Origin: Nakazawaea peltata
Lineage: Eukaryota; Ascomycota; Pichiomycetes; Alaninales; Pachysolenaceae
DNA length: 64,000 bases
Assembly (NCBI GenBank): GCA_001599355.1
Contig: BCGQ01000001.1
Coordinates: 437,135 to 501,134 of the forward strand
Direction: 5' to 3'
How positions within the stretch are numbered: position 1 is the first letter of the stretch; each line of letters opens with the position of its first letter. Shown here piece after piece: positions 42,556 to 51,826 of this stretch. A program made the translations under genes and the position numbers. The notes under the pieces were generated by a model, which was given only the letters and a program-made list of their open reading frames with translations, was not told the DNA's origin and made no database searches.

Positions 42556-44382
42556 TTATTCTAAAATGGACTCATCAACTAAAGTACTGTCGTCTTGAAT
42601 TTTAATCTTCTTCAAAGGAGTCTCACCAATCTCATCTTCAGTGGTATCGGCTTTTCTCTTTGCAGGTGAAACCTTTGTTTCCATAGGTTTGTTATCATCC
42701 AAGAATATTATGTCGTCATCTTCAATAGCTACAAGATCGTCGTCGTCGTCATCCTCTTCTTCATCCTCTTGTTTCTCCTCTGGGGCGACCTTCTTTGGAG
42801 GTATATTCATTTCAGGCATTACAATCGAGTCAAGTTCTTCAACGATTTCAATATAGAACTCACATCCTTCCAATTCATCATCTTCGTCATTGATCAACAT
42901 GATTTCTCCATCAACGAATCCGATCTCTTTAACAAGTTTAGGGAGATTATCTTCGAAATCAAAATCATAAATCAACTTGCTTTTACCCAAGATAATTGAG
43001 AACTCTTCGTAATTCAAGCTCGACCTTATCTTGTCTACGACGTCTTGCAATGTTGCTGAGTCACTTAATTTAACAACTTCTCTTGGAATGGAACAACTTT
43101 TACATGAATCTCTACTTTCTGCTACACCAAATGCAGAAATGAATTTATCTTGATAATCTGAGGTGAAAATCATCTGAGATTTGGACATCAGATCCAGCTC
43201 AAAACAATTCAAACTCTGTAATGCACTGAAACCTGCAATTATAGCATTGGTAGTAGCAATCAGTGGAATAATGTTACCGGCAATTTGCTTAACGTCAAAT
43301 TTGCTCTTCTGCGGGATACCAAATATCAGAGATCTCAAATTGGAGGTAGCCACAACAAAGTCAAGGGTATCATCATCATCCTTGTCAAATGATACCAGCT
43401 TAGTTTTTTGATATCTCTTAGTCAATCTGACGGTACAATCTATAAAGACGGCCAAATTCTCTTCAAGGGACCAAATCTTTTGGTCATTTCCATCATATCC
43501 ATCTATTACATAATCATTATAATTCAATGGAGTTGGCTTGGCCCTTGTCTTCCAAAGACTTTCGATTTTCAATAATCTTTCAATATCAACATTGAATACT
43601 TTGTCCAATATTTTGAATACAAAAGACTTATCTTGATCAATATTTGTCAGTTGAGTGATCAAATTCTTCAATTCTTGTAATTCGTTACTCTCTTTCATCA
43701 ACAGGTTAATCTCATTTTTATCATCAGTATTGAACTCATCTTCTCCTTGTGGAGTCTCTAAATCTTCACCGAACAATTGAGAAAATAAAAAGTTCTTGGC
43801 CCATGTAATACTATGAATTGGCTTAGATGGGGTTGATCTAATAGTACAAACAGGGAAAGTTTTGGGTGTCTCTTTCGGTACACATTCAAAGCATTCAGAT
43901 TCATAAGGATAAATAGGTTGGACTTGGCCCTTGAAACCAGTAGTACCACTTTCCATCAATGGTTTCTTCAAGAAAAGGGCTATCCTATTCACATGAGTTC
44001 TTGCCTCGATATTGTCCAACGCATTGAAAATTATATCAAACTTTTCAAACCATGTCAACGGGAAAGTCGAAGAATCCATGATACTTCCATCATATGAAAA
44101 GAGTTTAGTAGTGTTGTTATTGAACTTTTGTACAGCGTTCAACAGAGTGAGGGATTTGGATTTCTTGATATCTTTCTTCCTGAAAAGAAACTGTCTATTT
44201 AAGTTTGATAAATCGATAGTATCCAAATCAACGATATGAATCTCTCCGTAGTTCATCATGATCAAGTCTTTCAAGAGCTCACATCCTATACCACCAGCTC
44301 CTACGAGCAATACGGTAGAGTTCTTGATCTTATCGAACTTGGACTCACCCAAAATGCGTTTCAAATGCGAGTCGCGCACCAT
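42556..44382 (-). CDS. UBA2: SUMO-activating enzyme subunit Uba2
   Basis: 608 aa (yeast 636). It pairs with Aos1 to adenylate SUMO and carry it as a thioester. The ATP site is VGAGGIGCELLKDL near residue 28. The catalytic cysteine is Cys179 in FPVCTIRSTPS (Cys177 in S. cerevisiae). Conserved GTTGFKGQVQP and CFECVPKETPKTFP (zinc cysteines) are visible. A ubiquitin-like domain lies at about 440-530. The acidic, Lys-rich C-terminus contains a nuclear signal (PAKRKAD, PLKKIKI). Orientation relative to SAC7 matches YDR389W-YDR390C. Confidence 0.97.
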   Translation of the reverse strand: MVRDSHLKRILGESKFDKIKNSTVLLVGAGGIGCELLKDLIMMNYGEIHIVDLDTIDLSNLNRQFLFRKKDIKKSKSLTLLNAVQKFNNNTTKLFSYDGSIMDSSTFPLTWFEKFDIIFNALDNIEARTHVNRIALFLKKPLMESGTTGFKGQVQPIYPYESECFECVPKETPKTFPVCTIRSTPSKPIHSITWAKNFLFSQLFGEDLETPQGEDEFNTDDKNEINLLMKESNELQELKNLITQLTNIDQDKSFVFKILDKVFNVDIERLLKIESLWKTRAKPTPLNYNDYVIDGYDGNDQKIWSLEENLAVFIDCTVRLTKRYQKTKLVSFDKDDDDTLDFVVATSNLRSLIFGIPQKSKFDVKQIAGNIIPLIATTNAIIAGFSALQSLNCFELDLMSKSQMIFTSDYQDKFISAFGVAESRDSCKSCSIPREVVKLSDSATLQDVVDKIRSSLNYEEFSIILGKSKLIYDFDFEDNLPKLVKEIGFVDGEIMLINDEDDELEGCEFYIEIVEELDSIVMPEMNIPPKKVAPEEKQEDEEEDDDDDDLVAIEDDDIIFLDDNKPMETKVSPAKRKADTTEDEIGETPLKKIKIQDDSTLVDESILE

Positions 44383-44865
44383 CTCTATGTTTACTCTATC
44401 CTTGCTCTTTGATTAGGCCAAGTTGATCGATAAAGAAAATTACAATCGATATGAAAAATAATCTCTTGAAATGATCTTTTTCTTATTGTGTGAGCTGAAT
44501 AAAAGGGGGGGTGGGGGTGGAAAAGGGGGCAATTGATGAGGTTAAGGGGTATAATAGCAGGTGGTGATGATGTGGTGATAATGTGATGGTAATTACAAAA
44601 ACACTAAGTAACAAATAAATTAATTATGTATTGACATCTCAGAACGATGATCATCTCAAAATAAAAGAACGTAGATTGTAGTAACGAATTGAAGGGTATT
44701 AGCAATTAAAAATGACGAACAAGCTCATTGGGCGTCTCGGTATTGTTTAAAATATAGCGAGTGAATTGAGAACGCTTAAAAAAATGATAGTTTGTTGATA
44801 CAAAGTTTTTACACTGTGTGTTGTTTGTTTTGTGTGTGGTTTTGAGTGAGCGACAATCGCGCCCC
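44383..44865. other. UBA2-PCL2 intergenic region (UBA2 promoter)
   Basis: 483 bp. A G-rich plus-strand tract (44503-44552), C-rich on the UBA2 coding strand, and GTGATGATGTGGTGATAATGTGATGG (given here in part as GTGATGATGTGG, 44564-44575) are seen. I considered a C/D snoRNA and found no matching boxes. Confidence 0.5.
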
Positions 44866-45972
44866 TCAGTTGATTATCCTTCCTGAACCAGCCAAGATAC
44901 TGAACCCTTTAGAAGTTCTGTCGATAATTCTGACATCAGCCTCTTTACCGCGACCACCAGTGATAGCAGATGAAGGTATCATCTTTGCAGTTCCCAAAGG
45001 TTGGTAACCGTTATTGTTAGCAGAGGCCAAATCAGTGATCTTTGGACCGGTTGGAGCTAAAGTATAATTACCGAGGCTTTCTGGGGTCAACTCCGAGGTT
45101 GATTTCAATCTTAATGGTCTTGGTTGGAAATCGGAATCTTTCAAAGGCGAATGATAACCACCAGTGTTCAACTGATCGATCAGATGAGTCGAACTAGAAG
45201 GTGTAGGAATAGATGAGTTTGTCGACGAGATAGTTTGAGACGACGAAGATGCCATAAGACCAGGCACACTTAACAGCGAAGGTGAACATCCCACAGACAT
45301 ATAAGATGGAGAAGGTTTCAAGCTGGTATAAGGATCTGGAGCATATGACTTCGATGGTAACAGTGTTTGTTGTTGAACGGATTGTTGACTCAATTTCATC
45401 AACGCGCCATTCAGCTCCTCTTGTAACTTGAACTTTATTGGTTCTAAGAACGGAGCAAAACAGTTGATCAAATCGGTATTGGTAATTCTCAAGTCCCAGT
45501 TCAAATATGCCAACATCTCTCTTTCGATAGTATTAACCTCCTTTAATGAAAGTAAACCGTCTGTATATTTAGTCCAATGTTTGTTCAAAGGAGATGAATC
45601 ATTCAAATTCTTTGCGGCCAAAATCAAACAACCAAGGAACACACGATGCCTTGTGGTTTCGATTCCATATGAAGATGCAGGTAATATAGCTCTCAATCTA
45701 ATCAAGTAAACCAAAGTAGACATCAAAGTCGGTGTTTGGACATTTGAATATTTGATCAAACCTTCAATGAATGAGGTCAACGACATTGGCAGCTGTTTCA
45801 AACTGTATGGGTCTAAAGGTGTAGTAGGAGGAGATGGATACAGTTTCTCTGGGCGAGGTCTAAGTTTGATAACTGAATTTGTAGTCGACACCAAATACAG
45901 TACCATCTCTCCATCCACAGGCTTTCTCAAAAAAGTCTTCAAAGCAGACTTGTCAAGTGATGTGTATGACAT
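44866..45972 (-). CDS. PCL2: Pho85-type G1 cyclin Pcl2 (Pcl1/2/9 family)
   Basis: 368 aa, ATG at 45972. The cyclin box (about 70-185) is highly conserved: FIEGLIKYSNVQTPTLMST, YGIETTRHRVFLGCLILAAK, NDSSPLNKHWTKYTDGLL, VNTIEREMLAYLNWDLRI. These are hallmarks of Pcl1/Pcl2/Pcl9, which direct the Pho85 kinase to polarity and G1 targets. The C-terminal half is Ser/Pro/Thr-rich with likely phosphorylation sites. In S. cerevisiae PCL2 is next to VCX1 (YDL127W-YDL128W); the same pair occurs here, which favours PCL2. A CACGAAA string, like an SCB site, lies upstream at 46429-46435 on its strand. Confidence 0.92.
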   Translation of the reverse strand: MSYTSLDKSALKTFLRKPVDGEMVLYLVSTTNSVIKLRPRPEKLYPSPPTTPLDPYSLKQLPMSLTSFIEGLIKYSNVQTPTLMSTLVYLIRLRAILPASSYGIETTRHRVFLGCLILAAKNLNDSSPLNKHWTKYTDGLLSLKEVNTIEREMLAYLNWDLRITNTDLINCFAPFLEPIKFKLQEELNGALMKLSQQSVQQQTLLPSKSYAPDPYTSLKPSPSYMSVGCSPSLLSVPGLMASSSSQTISSTNSSIPTPSSSTHLIDQLNTGGYHSPLKDSDFQPRPLRLKSTSELTPESLGNYTLAPTGPKITDLASANNNGYQPLGTAKMIPSSAITGGRGKEADVRIIDRTSKGFSILAGSGRIIN

Positions 45973-47389
45973 GATTTAAGTGAGTGAATATGAGTGAAGT
46001 GATTTGAATAAAAGATAATGAACAAGGCTTCTCTCGAAGGTCAAATCTCCACTGTTATATACCTCTTCTTCGCAAAAGGTCAACGTATAAATATAAATAA
46101 ATTTGGAAAGCGAACTCAAATGTTTTGTAACAAATACTCTTGAGTGTCTGATATGCAATATTTTTTTACTTTTTTCAGATTATTGAGGATGTTTTTTAAC
46201 TGAAAAAAAATATCCCTCTTTTCAGCACTAAAACATTACTTGGCTTTGTACTAAGGTTGGTTTGAGGAAGTAATTATTATGCCGCACTCGCGATCTTGAC
46301 GGTGTTTTGGTGTTGGGATGACGATCCTCCTAATCTTAGTGCTGGTTTAAATGTACCTCCCCTTTTTTTTTTCGTCGTAGTACTTTATTTTTTCCTTATA
46401 CAGCTGCAAGGGATAATTGTATTTTTTTTTTCGTGTTTGGCGTGTCGGTGGGTGGACGAAGAGGTTCTGGCCAGACTATTGTTCAAGTGCCTACAAATTA
46501 AAGGCCTACAGAAGTGACAGGTTAGGTCAACTGGCATCTGAGAGAAGACAGGTCCACAATACCCTTGTCTGTTCTCATGAGACGCCCTCAAATCAGTACA
46601 ATGAATGAGCAAACTTGACGTGTCTGTGCTAATTATTTTCCCTTTTTAGCCCCTTTCACTCTCCAGTATTATTCCAAAAAGGGTTAAAATACTTTTCACT
46701 ACACTTCTGTAATAAGGCAAATATGCAAAGAGAAAAAGTTTTATTGAGCAAAGTATCAAATATTAATTAACTAAAAACAGTCCACCTATCAAAAGTGAGA
46801 CATCACATGTCCAAAGAGGGTATAATTATGGATGAATCTGGTCTGAGTGTAAAGATAACACAACACCTGGTTTTCCATATGACTTCATTTCGGTGGTTGG
46901 TTTGAATGTGATACTACAAATTACTAGGTTGTTGTAATATGTCTCCCTCTTTTTTTAACCCCTTCGAGCATTATATGGAACGGAATTAGGAATCATGTGT
47001 GATCAGCAGTGGCCGGAGTTATTCCTTTGAAGAGAAACCGCAATCCAAGTAGAGATTGGAAAATCCAATTGTTATCTGTACAGCCTCCTCTCGATATGAG
47101 GTGTCCAGTGCCTCTATTCACATCTTCCGACCTCTCCCCACGCCCTCTATTACAGTTAACGGATAACGGTGGTGCATCCTTTGTTATATGCCATTTTTTC
47201 CTGCACCTTTGCATTTGGCGCATCTGAAGGGGTCCATTGCTCTTTGGAGCGCATGATTTTTGGCGTTTTGAGAGCATTTCATATGATCGCTGGAGGTATT
47301 TGCTAGTCGAGACGAGAATACGTCAATCTTACATAACAAATCATACATAGAACTGCAGTTAAAGATCTAAAATAGTAGTGTTATACAAA
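45973..47389. other. Long upstream region of PCL2
   Basis: 1417 bp without a supported gene, between the PCL2 start and the VCX1 3' end. It contains poly-T runs (46363-46372, 46421-46431), one SCB-like CACGAAA (minus, 46429-46435), and a less A/T-rich segment at about 46980-47290 that could be structured but matches no RNA I recognise. Long promoters are common for G1 cyclins. Confidence 0.5.
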
Positions 47390-48613
47390 TCAACTTCCCA
47401 AGTTATCTGGGTAGTAAAAGAAAGAGATGGCAATGATAATATAAGTACTCAATAACATAGTACCTTCGAGCCAATTACTTTCACCATCTAAAATTAAATA
47501 GTTAGTGATGAAAACAGCCACAAACATCACGGCAGTTTCATATGTAGAGAAGAACAACGACATTGGGGCATCGAGGACCCATCCTACAAGGACCATGAAT
47601 GGAGTTACAAACAACAGGATTTGGATTGAGGATCCAACAGCAACTCCAATGGCAAGATCCATCTTATCCTTACGGGCAACAACAATGGCAGTGACATGTT
47701 CAGCAGCATTACCGACAATTGGGATAAGAATCAAACCAATGAATGTCTTGGATAATCCTGAAGATTCGACAATGTCATCGATCGATCCAACTAACAGGTC
47801 AGCACAGAATGAAATGATAACTGTGGTGACAAATAAAACAATTAAACTGGCAGTAGAAGATAAATGTTTCTCATTGGAACCTCCCGATTGCATAGTGTTC
47901 TCCAATTCTTGTTCTTGACTTTCAAAAAGAGATTTATGAGTCTTCAATTGGAACACAAGGTATAAAATGTAAACTACCAATAAAATAATGGCTGAACATC
48001 TTGATAATGACAAGATTTGTTCATCAGAGGTGCCTGGTTCTGGGAAAGTTGAACCTGGACTTGGGTTTGGTAAAGAAGCATGGAACAGAGCTGGAAGTAA
48101 TAATCCAATTACCGATAACAGTAATAATGAGGACATAGTTTGAGCGACAGTCTGGTTGAAAGTTTGTTGTAACTTGTCATAACCACCAAATACAAAACAA
48201 CATCCCAATACCAACAATAAATTGGACAAAATAGATCCCAACATAGACAGCTGAACGACTCTAATCTGATTCTGGCTTATGGCGATAATTGAGACGATTA
48301 ATTCAACAGCATTACCTAAAGTTGCATTCAATAACCCACCAATTGTCTCACCAACATGTTCGGCCAACTCCTCAGTAGCAAACAGTAAGATAGCAGCCAA
48401 TGGAACGATGGCAAAGAAGTTAAGAGTGAAGACCCATGTAGAGCTGAAGCCCAACTTCTCAGCCAATAATCCTAATGGAACACACAAAAGCAAGACATTG
48501 ACAGGGCTCGAATAGAAGGTCAATAAAGTTGCACTCTTCAGAGTTTCGAGGAATCCTGATGATCTCGAAGCTCCAACTGATCTAGTAGGTAATAAAGGAT
48601 TCATTTCCGACAT
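47390..48613 (-). CDS. VCX1: Vacuolar Ca2+/H+ exchanger Vcx1 (CAX family)
   Basis: 407 aa from the ATG at 48613 ([10 protein letters not shown]); codons upstream in frame lack an ATG. It moves cytosolic Ca2+ into the vacuole in exchange for protons. Both CAX alpha repeats are clear: [20 protein letters not shown] (about 87-106) and [16 protein letters not shown] in the second half. About eleven hydrophobic segments are present, and an acidic/Gln/Ser cytosolic loop ([14 protein letters not shown]) separates the halves. Length matches yeast Vcx1 (411 aa). It is adjacent to PCL2, as in S. cerevisiae. Confidence 0.97.
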   Translation of the reverse strand: MSEMNPLLPTRSVGASRSSGFLETLKSATLLTFYSSPVNVLLLCVPLGLLAEKLGFSSTWVFTLNFFAIVPLAAILLFATEELAEHVGETIGGLLNATLGNAVELIVSIIAISQNQIRVVQLSMLGSILSNLLLVLGCCFVFGGYDKLQQTFNQTVAQTMSSLLLLSVIGLLLPALFHASLPNPSPGSTFPEPGTSDEQILSLSRCSAIILLVVYILYLVFQLKTHKSLFESQEQELENTMQSGGSNEKHLSSTASLIVLFVTTVIISFCADLLVGSIDDIVESSGLSKTFIGLILIPIVGNAAEHVTAIVVARKDKMDLAIGVAVGSSIQILLFVTPFMVLVGWVLDAPMSLFFSTYETAVMFVAVFITNYLILDGESNWLEGTMLLSTYIIIAISFFYYPDNLGS

Positions 48614-49304
48614 CACTACTATTGGAAAGTGGTACTGTACTTGAATAGATTGTAAAGACACACAAAATTTCAGCCTCTGCTTTTCAAAGCAAGTGAAAAG
48701 CCGGAAGGAAAATAAACGTGCAGGATTGGTTTAGTGGGGAATGAGGAGGGGGGACTGAGGGGAAGGACTGAGGGGCAGAGAAGAACTAACCAACTAAGAA
48801 GAAGATGCTGTTTGAAGTGGTAAGAATATGACTGGTCCAGTTGAGAACTGCTCCAGGTGAACTGCTCTAGGCTTGTGTGTAATACTATCCTCCCCAAGCC
48901 TTTGAATAACTGTATATGGTAATGAAATTTCCTTTTACGGAAATAATTGTCCTAATTGGGAATACCTCACTGTAACTCATCTGGTTCCAACCTTAAATAG
49001 GGACAGATCAGGGGGGTCTGTAATAGGAGGGTAAATCTGTGAATCGAGAGTATAGAGCAGTAGACGTGTTTGTAGCATATTCTGTTCTCATCCTTTGTCG
49101 TCCAAGTCCTTGCTCACTCTACAAATATGTATACTATGTAATATACAGTAAATAGTACATATACAATATATATACTATATATATACTATATAAACTATAT
49201 AGCATGTGTCTTCTAGTTTATATCTTCTAGTTTATATCTTCTAGTATATATCTTAACAGTTAACTAATCCTTCATTCCTATTATACAGTATATACATACA
49301 AAAC
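48614..49304. other. VCX1-EAF6 intergenic region
   Basis: 691 bp. The VCX1 promoter has a G-rich plus-strand (C-rich coding-strand) tract at 48735-48780. Further right come dense TATA/ATAC alternations (49128-49200) and a 14-bp tandem repeat (49208-49254) beside the EAF6 3' end. No gene is seen. Confidence 0.55.
49208..49254. repeat. 14-bp tandem repeat, three copies plus a part
   Basis: Units gtcttctagtttat, atcttctagtttat, atcttctagtatat and atctt. They lie 50 bp beyond the EAF6 stop, next to a TATACTATATA-rich stretch. They may act in 3'-end formation, but this is unproved. Confidence 0.75.
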
Positions 49305-49703
49305 CTACTTCCGTCCCTTCTTTGTAGATGGAGGAGCCTCAACCTCCTCTTCTTCACTTAACGCCCCATTATCATTACCATTATCTTCATTAAGTTTCCT
49401 CAAATGGCGTACATATGTAGAACTACTCAAACTAAACAACCGATCATCATCAGTAAACGTCACCTTCTTCCTATTAGAAGTAGATGATGACACTTTAGAG
49501 AAATTCTCAAACCCTTTAATAATATTACCATACGAAGATCTCTCAAAGTATATCGTCTCCTTATTAAATATATCTTCTTCAAGCTGTGTGAGTTCTTTAT
49601 CTAAGTTTCTCTTATTGATGATTTGTTGATGTAACTGTTTCTTCAACTTCTCATATTCCAGGTGTCTGGCTGGTGAAGCCGGGATAGATTCTGATGATGG
49701 CAT
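49305..49703 (-). CDS. EAF6: NuA4 histone acetyltransferase subunit Eaf6
   Basis: 132 aa (yeast 113). Eaf6 is a small subunit of NuA4 and NuA3. The N-terminal coiled coil (EYEKLKKQLHQQIINKRNLD, about 16-35, then LTQLEEDIFNKE) is followed by the family motif SSYGNIIKGFENF (about 57-69). The C-terminus is acidic then basic (KKGRK). It is divergent from ARP4, another NuA4 subunit, over only 179 bp. Confidence 0.9.
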   Translation of the reverse strand: MPSSESIPASPARHLEYEKLKKQLHQQIINKRNLDKELTQLEEDIFNKETIYFERSSYGNIIKGFENFSKVSSSTSNRKKVTFTDDDRLFSLSSSTYVRHLRKLNEDNGNDNGALSEEEEVEAPPSTKKGRK

Positions 49704-49882
49704 GGTACTACTCGACTCTCCTGTCCTTCACTTTTAACACCAATTTTAAGTCGCCCTTTCACTTTTTTTTCCCTCTATTTTGTACCAAATTTGGACGAAA
49801 ATTTAAGCAGAAAAAAATCAACAAAGCCTTGAGATTTTGAAGTCGAAGCCGCTGTTGAAGAGTCAAGCAGAGAGAATCAATT
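49704..49882. promoter_or_regulatory. Shared divergent promoter of EAF6 and ARP4
   Basis: 179 bp between two start codons of NuA4 subunit genes. A poly-T/C run (49758-49776) and CGAAAATTTAAG (49797-49808) are the only features seen. Confidence 0.6.
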
Positions 49883-51109
49883 ATGTCGAAACCTTACACG
49901 ATAACCTCGGTTATCATTGATAATGGGTCCTCCACCACGAGGGCAGGTGTATCGACCGATGAGATCCCATCGATGGTATTCCCTAGTCAATACTCTGAGA
50001 ACCCAAACACGAAAGAGGTTGTAGTTGGAATGGATATCAATCAATATCCAGAGAATGAATTATACACATTAAGTAGTGATGGAGTGATCTATAACTTTGA
50101 AAAATTGGAACTGAACTGGGCTCATGTTTATGACAAGTTAGATTTGGAGTCTAAAGGCGCTCCTTTGGTCACCACTGAGAACCCGTGGAACACCAAGAAG
50201 AATAAACTGAAGTTGTGTGAATTGGCTTTTGAGAAGTTTGAAGTACCAATTTTCTCTCTTGTTAAGAATCCAATATGTACATCTTACAGTTATGGTAGAT
50301 CTACTTCGATTGTAATCGATATTGGGTCTTCCATCACATCTGTGACACCTGTATTTAATGGTATCATTTTGAACAAAGGTGCTTTACATTCTAAATTTGC
50401 CGGAGACTTCTTGAATTTACATTCTTTACAACACTTGAAGAATAGTCTGGGACAACCAAATGAAGATTTCTTGGTTCCTCATTTCTATAAAGAAAGACAA
50501 ATGTCTCCTAGTTTCAAGGCATACCAAGTGAATAAGACATTACAGGATTTCAAGAGCAGTGTTTTACAACTGGCCAAATTACCAATCTCTCCACAAGTAA
50601 CACCTGAAGAAAAGATGCAAATCTCCATGCAACCTAGACACTTTTTGTTACCAAACGAAGTAGAAGGGGTCAAGGATAACGTTGTTGAATTGCAATATGA
50701 ACAATTCCAATTGGTGGAACCACTTTTCAAGCCTTCTCTGTATGAATTGCCAAACATCAACATCTCTAAAGCATCACTGCATGGTGTTGTTGAATTATTG
50801 ATGTCATCATTACAAAAGATCGAAGTATCAACCGATGTATATCAACAATTATTATCCAACATTGTCATCACCGGTGGATCATCTCTTTTACCTCATGTTG
50901 AGCAACGTATTTACAACGAAGTGCAAAGAGCTGTTCCAAATATGAACATCAATACTTACCTTAATCATAACCATATCGAAAGAAGCTTCAGTAACTGGAT
51001 TGGTGCTAGCATCTTGAGTACTATGGGGACCGAATTGGACACAATTTTCCTTGAGAAGAAGGATTACGAAGAGCTTGGGGAGGATCTGATCGTTGAGAGA
51101 TTCAAATGA
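49883..51109 (+). CDS. ARP4: Actin-related protein Arp4
   Basis: 408 aa. Arp4 is a nuclear actin-like subunit of NuA4, INO80 and SWR1. Actin-fold motifs are VIIDNGSSTTRAGVS (phosphate 1), VIDIGSSITSVTPVFNG (phosphate 2) and NIVITGGSSLLPHVEQR (adenosine). The C-terminus IERSFSNWIGASILSTMG then KKDYEELGEDLIVERF aligns with Arp4 rather than Arp7 or Arp9. It is about 80 residues shorter than S. cerevisiae Arp4 (489 aa), because the long charged insert before the adenosine motif is absent. Its divergent neighbour EAF6 supports the NuA4 assignment. Confidence 0.92.
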   Translation: MSKPYTITSVIIDNGSSTTRAGVSTDEIPSMVFPSQYSENPNTKEVVVGMDINQYPENELYTLSSDGVIYNFEKLELNWAHVYDKLDLESKGAPLVTTENPWNTKKNKLKLCELAFEKFEVPIFSLVKNPICTSYSYGRSTSIVIDIGSSITSVTPVFNGIILNKGALHSKFAGDFLNLHSLQHLKNSLGQPNEDFLVPHFYKERQMSPSFKAYQVNKTLQDFKSSVLQLAKLPISPQVTPEEKMQISMQPRHFLLPNEVEGVKDNVVELQYEQFQLVEPLFKPSLYELPNINISKASLHGVVELLMSSLQKIEVSTDVYQQLLSNIVITGGSSLLPHVEQRIYNEVQRAVPNMNINTYLNHNHIERSFSNWIGASILSTMGTELDTIFLEKKDYEELGEDLIVERFK

Positions 51110-51410
51110 TTTTTTTGTAACTAATAAATTAGATTAACTTGTAAGGAGTAGGGTGCGCTTAAAAGGGTTAGATTGAAATAAGGGGCAGATCGGGGATTAA
51201 ATTTTCGATCTAATTGAGCTAAAGGGGTAATTTCTTAGATAGATCACTGCGCCTAATTGAACTATTGTAGATTTAATTGTAAATGATCTGATAAGAAAAG
51301 AGCAAATAAACACAGAAGCATAAACTACACAAATAAACTACAAACATTGGTCCAAACATTGGTCCAAACATTAGCCCAAACATTACTACACTCTCTAATA
51401 TCATAACTCA
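51110..51410. other. ARP4-DPM2 convergent spacer
   Basis: 301 bp between converging genes. It contains a 12-bp tandem repeat (51341-51386) and A/T-rich 3'-end-like sequence. Confidence 0.55.
51341..51386. repeat. 12-bp tandem repeat, nearly four copies
   Basis: Units caaacattggtc (twice), caaacattagcc and caaacattac, just beyond the DPM2 stop. Confidence 0.8.
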
Positions 51411-51665
51411 TCATTCATTAAATCTAAATCCTCCCTTCATACGCGTAGGCCTCAATTGTGTTGTAGGAACATAATTGATCATATTGATCGCCACAAAAGT
51501 CATCACCACAGTAAACCCAATACTTAACAACAACACCGGAAGCTTCATAGCCCATTCACGATCAATAAATAACTTCAACAACACCGAATCATCCTCCAAG
51601 AACGGCGTACCAAATATCCACACACAATAGTACACGTACACAACCGTTGCTATAATCAAGTACAT
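51411..51665 (-). CDS. DPM2: Dolichol-phosphate mannosyltransferase regulatory subunit Dpm2
   Basis: 84 aa from the ATG at 51665 (MYLIIATVVYVYYCVW). Dpm2 is a small two-pass ER protein that stabilises soluble-type Dpm1. Two hydrophobic segments (about 1-22 and 45-66) flank FLEDDSVLLKLFIDREWAMKL, as in human DPM2 ([20 protein letters not shown]). The tail is basic. S. cerevisiae does without Dpm2 because its Dpm1 has its own anchor. Its presence predicts an anchor-less Dpm1 with Dpm2/Dpm3 in this yeast. An overlapping upstream ATG at 51670 opens a four-codon frame and may reduce initiation. Confidence 0.8.
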   Translation of the reverse strand: MYLIIATVVYVYYCVWIFGTPFLEDDSVLLKLFIDREWAMKLPVLLLSIGFTVVMTFVAINMINYVPTTQLRPTRMKGGFRFNE

Positions 51666-51826
51666 TTCATTGGCCAATCAACCTCGAATCTCGCTCTCCC
51701 CACTGTGCGATTTTTTAATTAGTAAAGAAAAATATTCGGGATTTGTTCGGTAAATTTTAGTTGCGGGATGGATTTTTTTAATTATAAAACTGTGATTAAT
51801 TAGAATTGATTAATTAAGTATTAAAG

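Noticed and set aside
44560-44680. Possible C/D box snoRNA (GTGATGATG ... )
   Set aside because: No paired D box or terminal stem could be found by eye.
46980-47290. Possible structured RNA downstream of VCX1
   Set aside because: Less A/T-rich than its surroundings, but no snRNA, SRP, RNase P or telomerase landmark was found.
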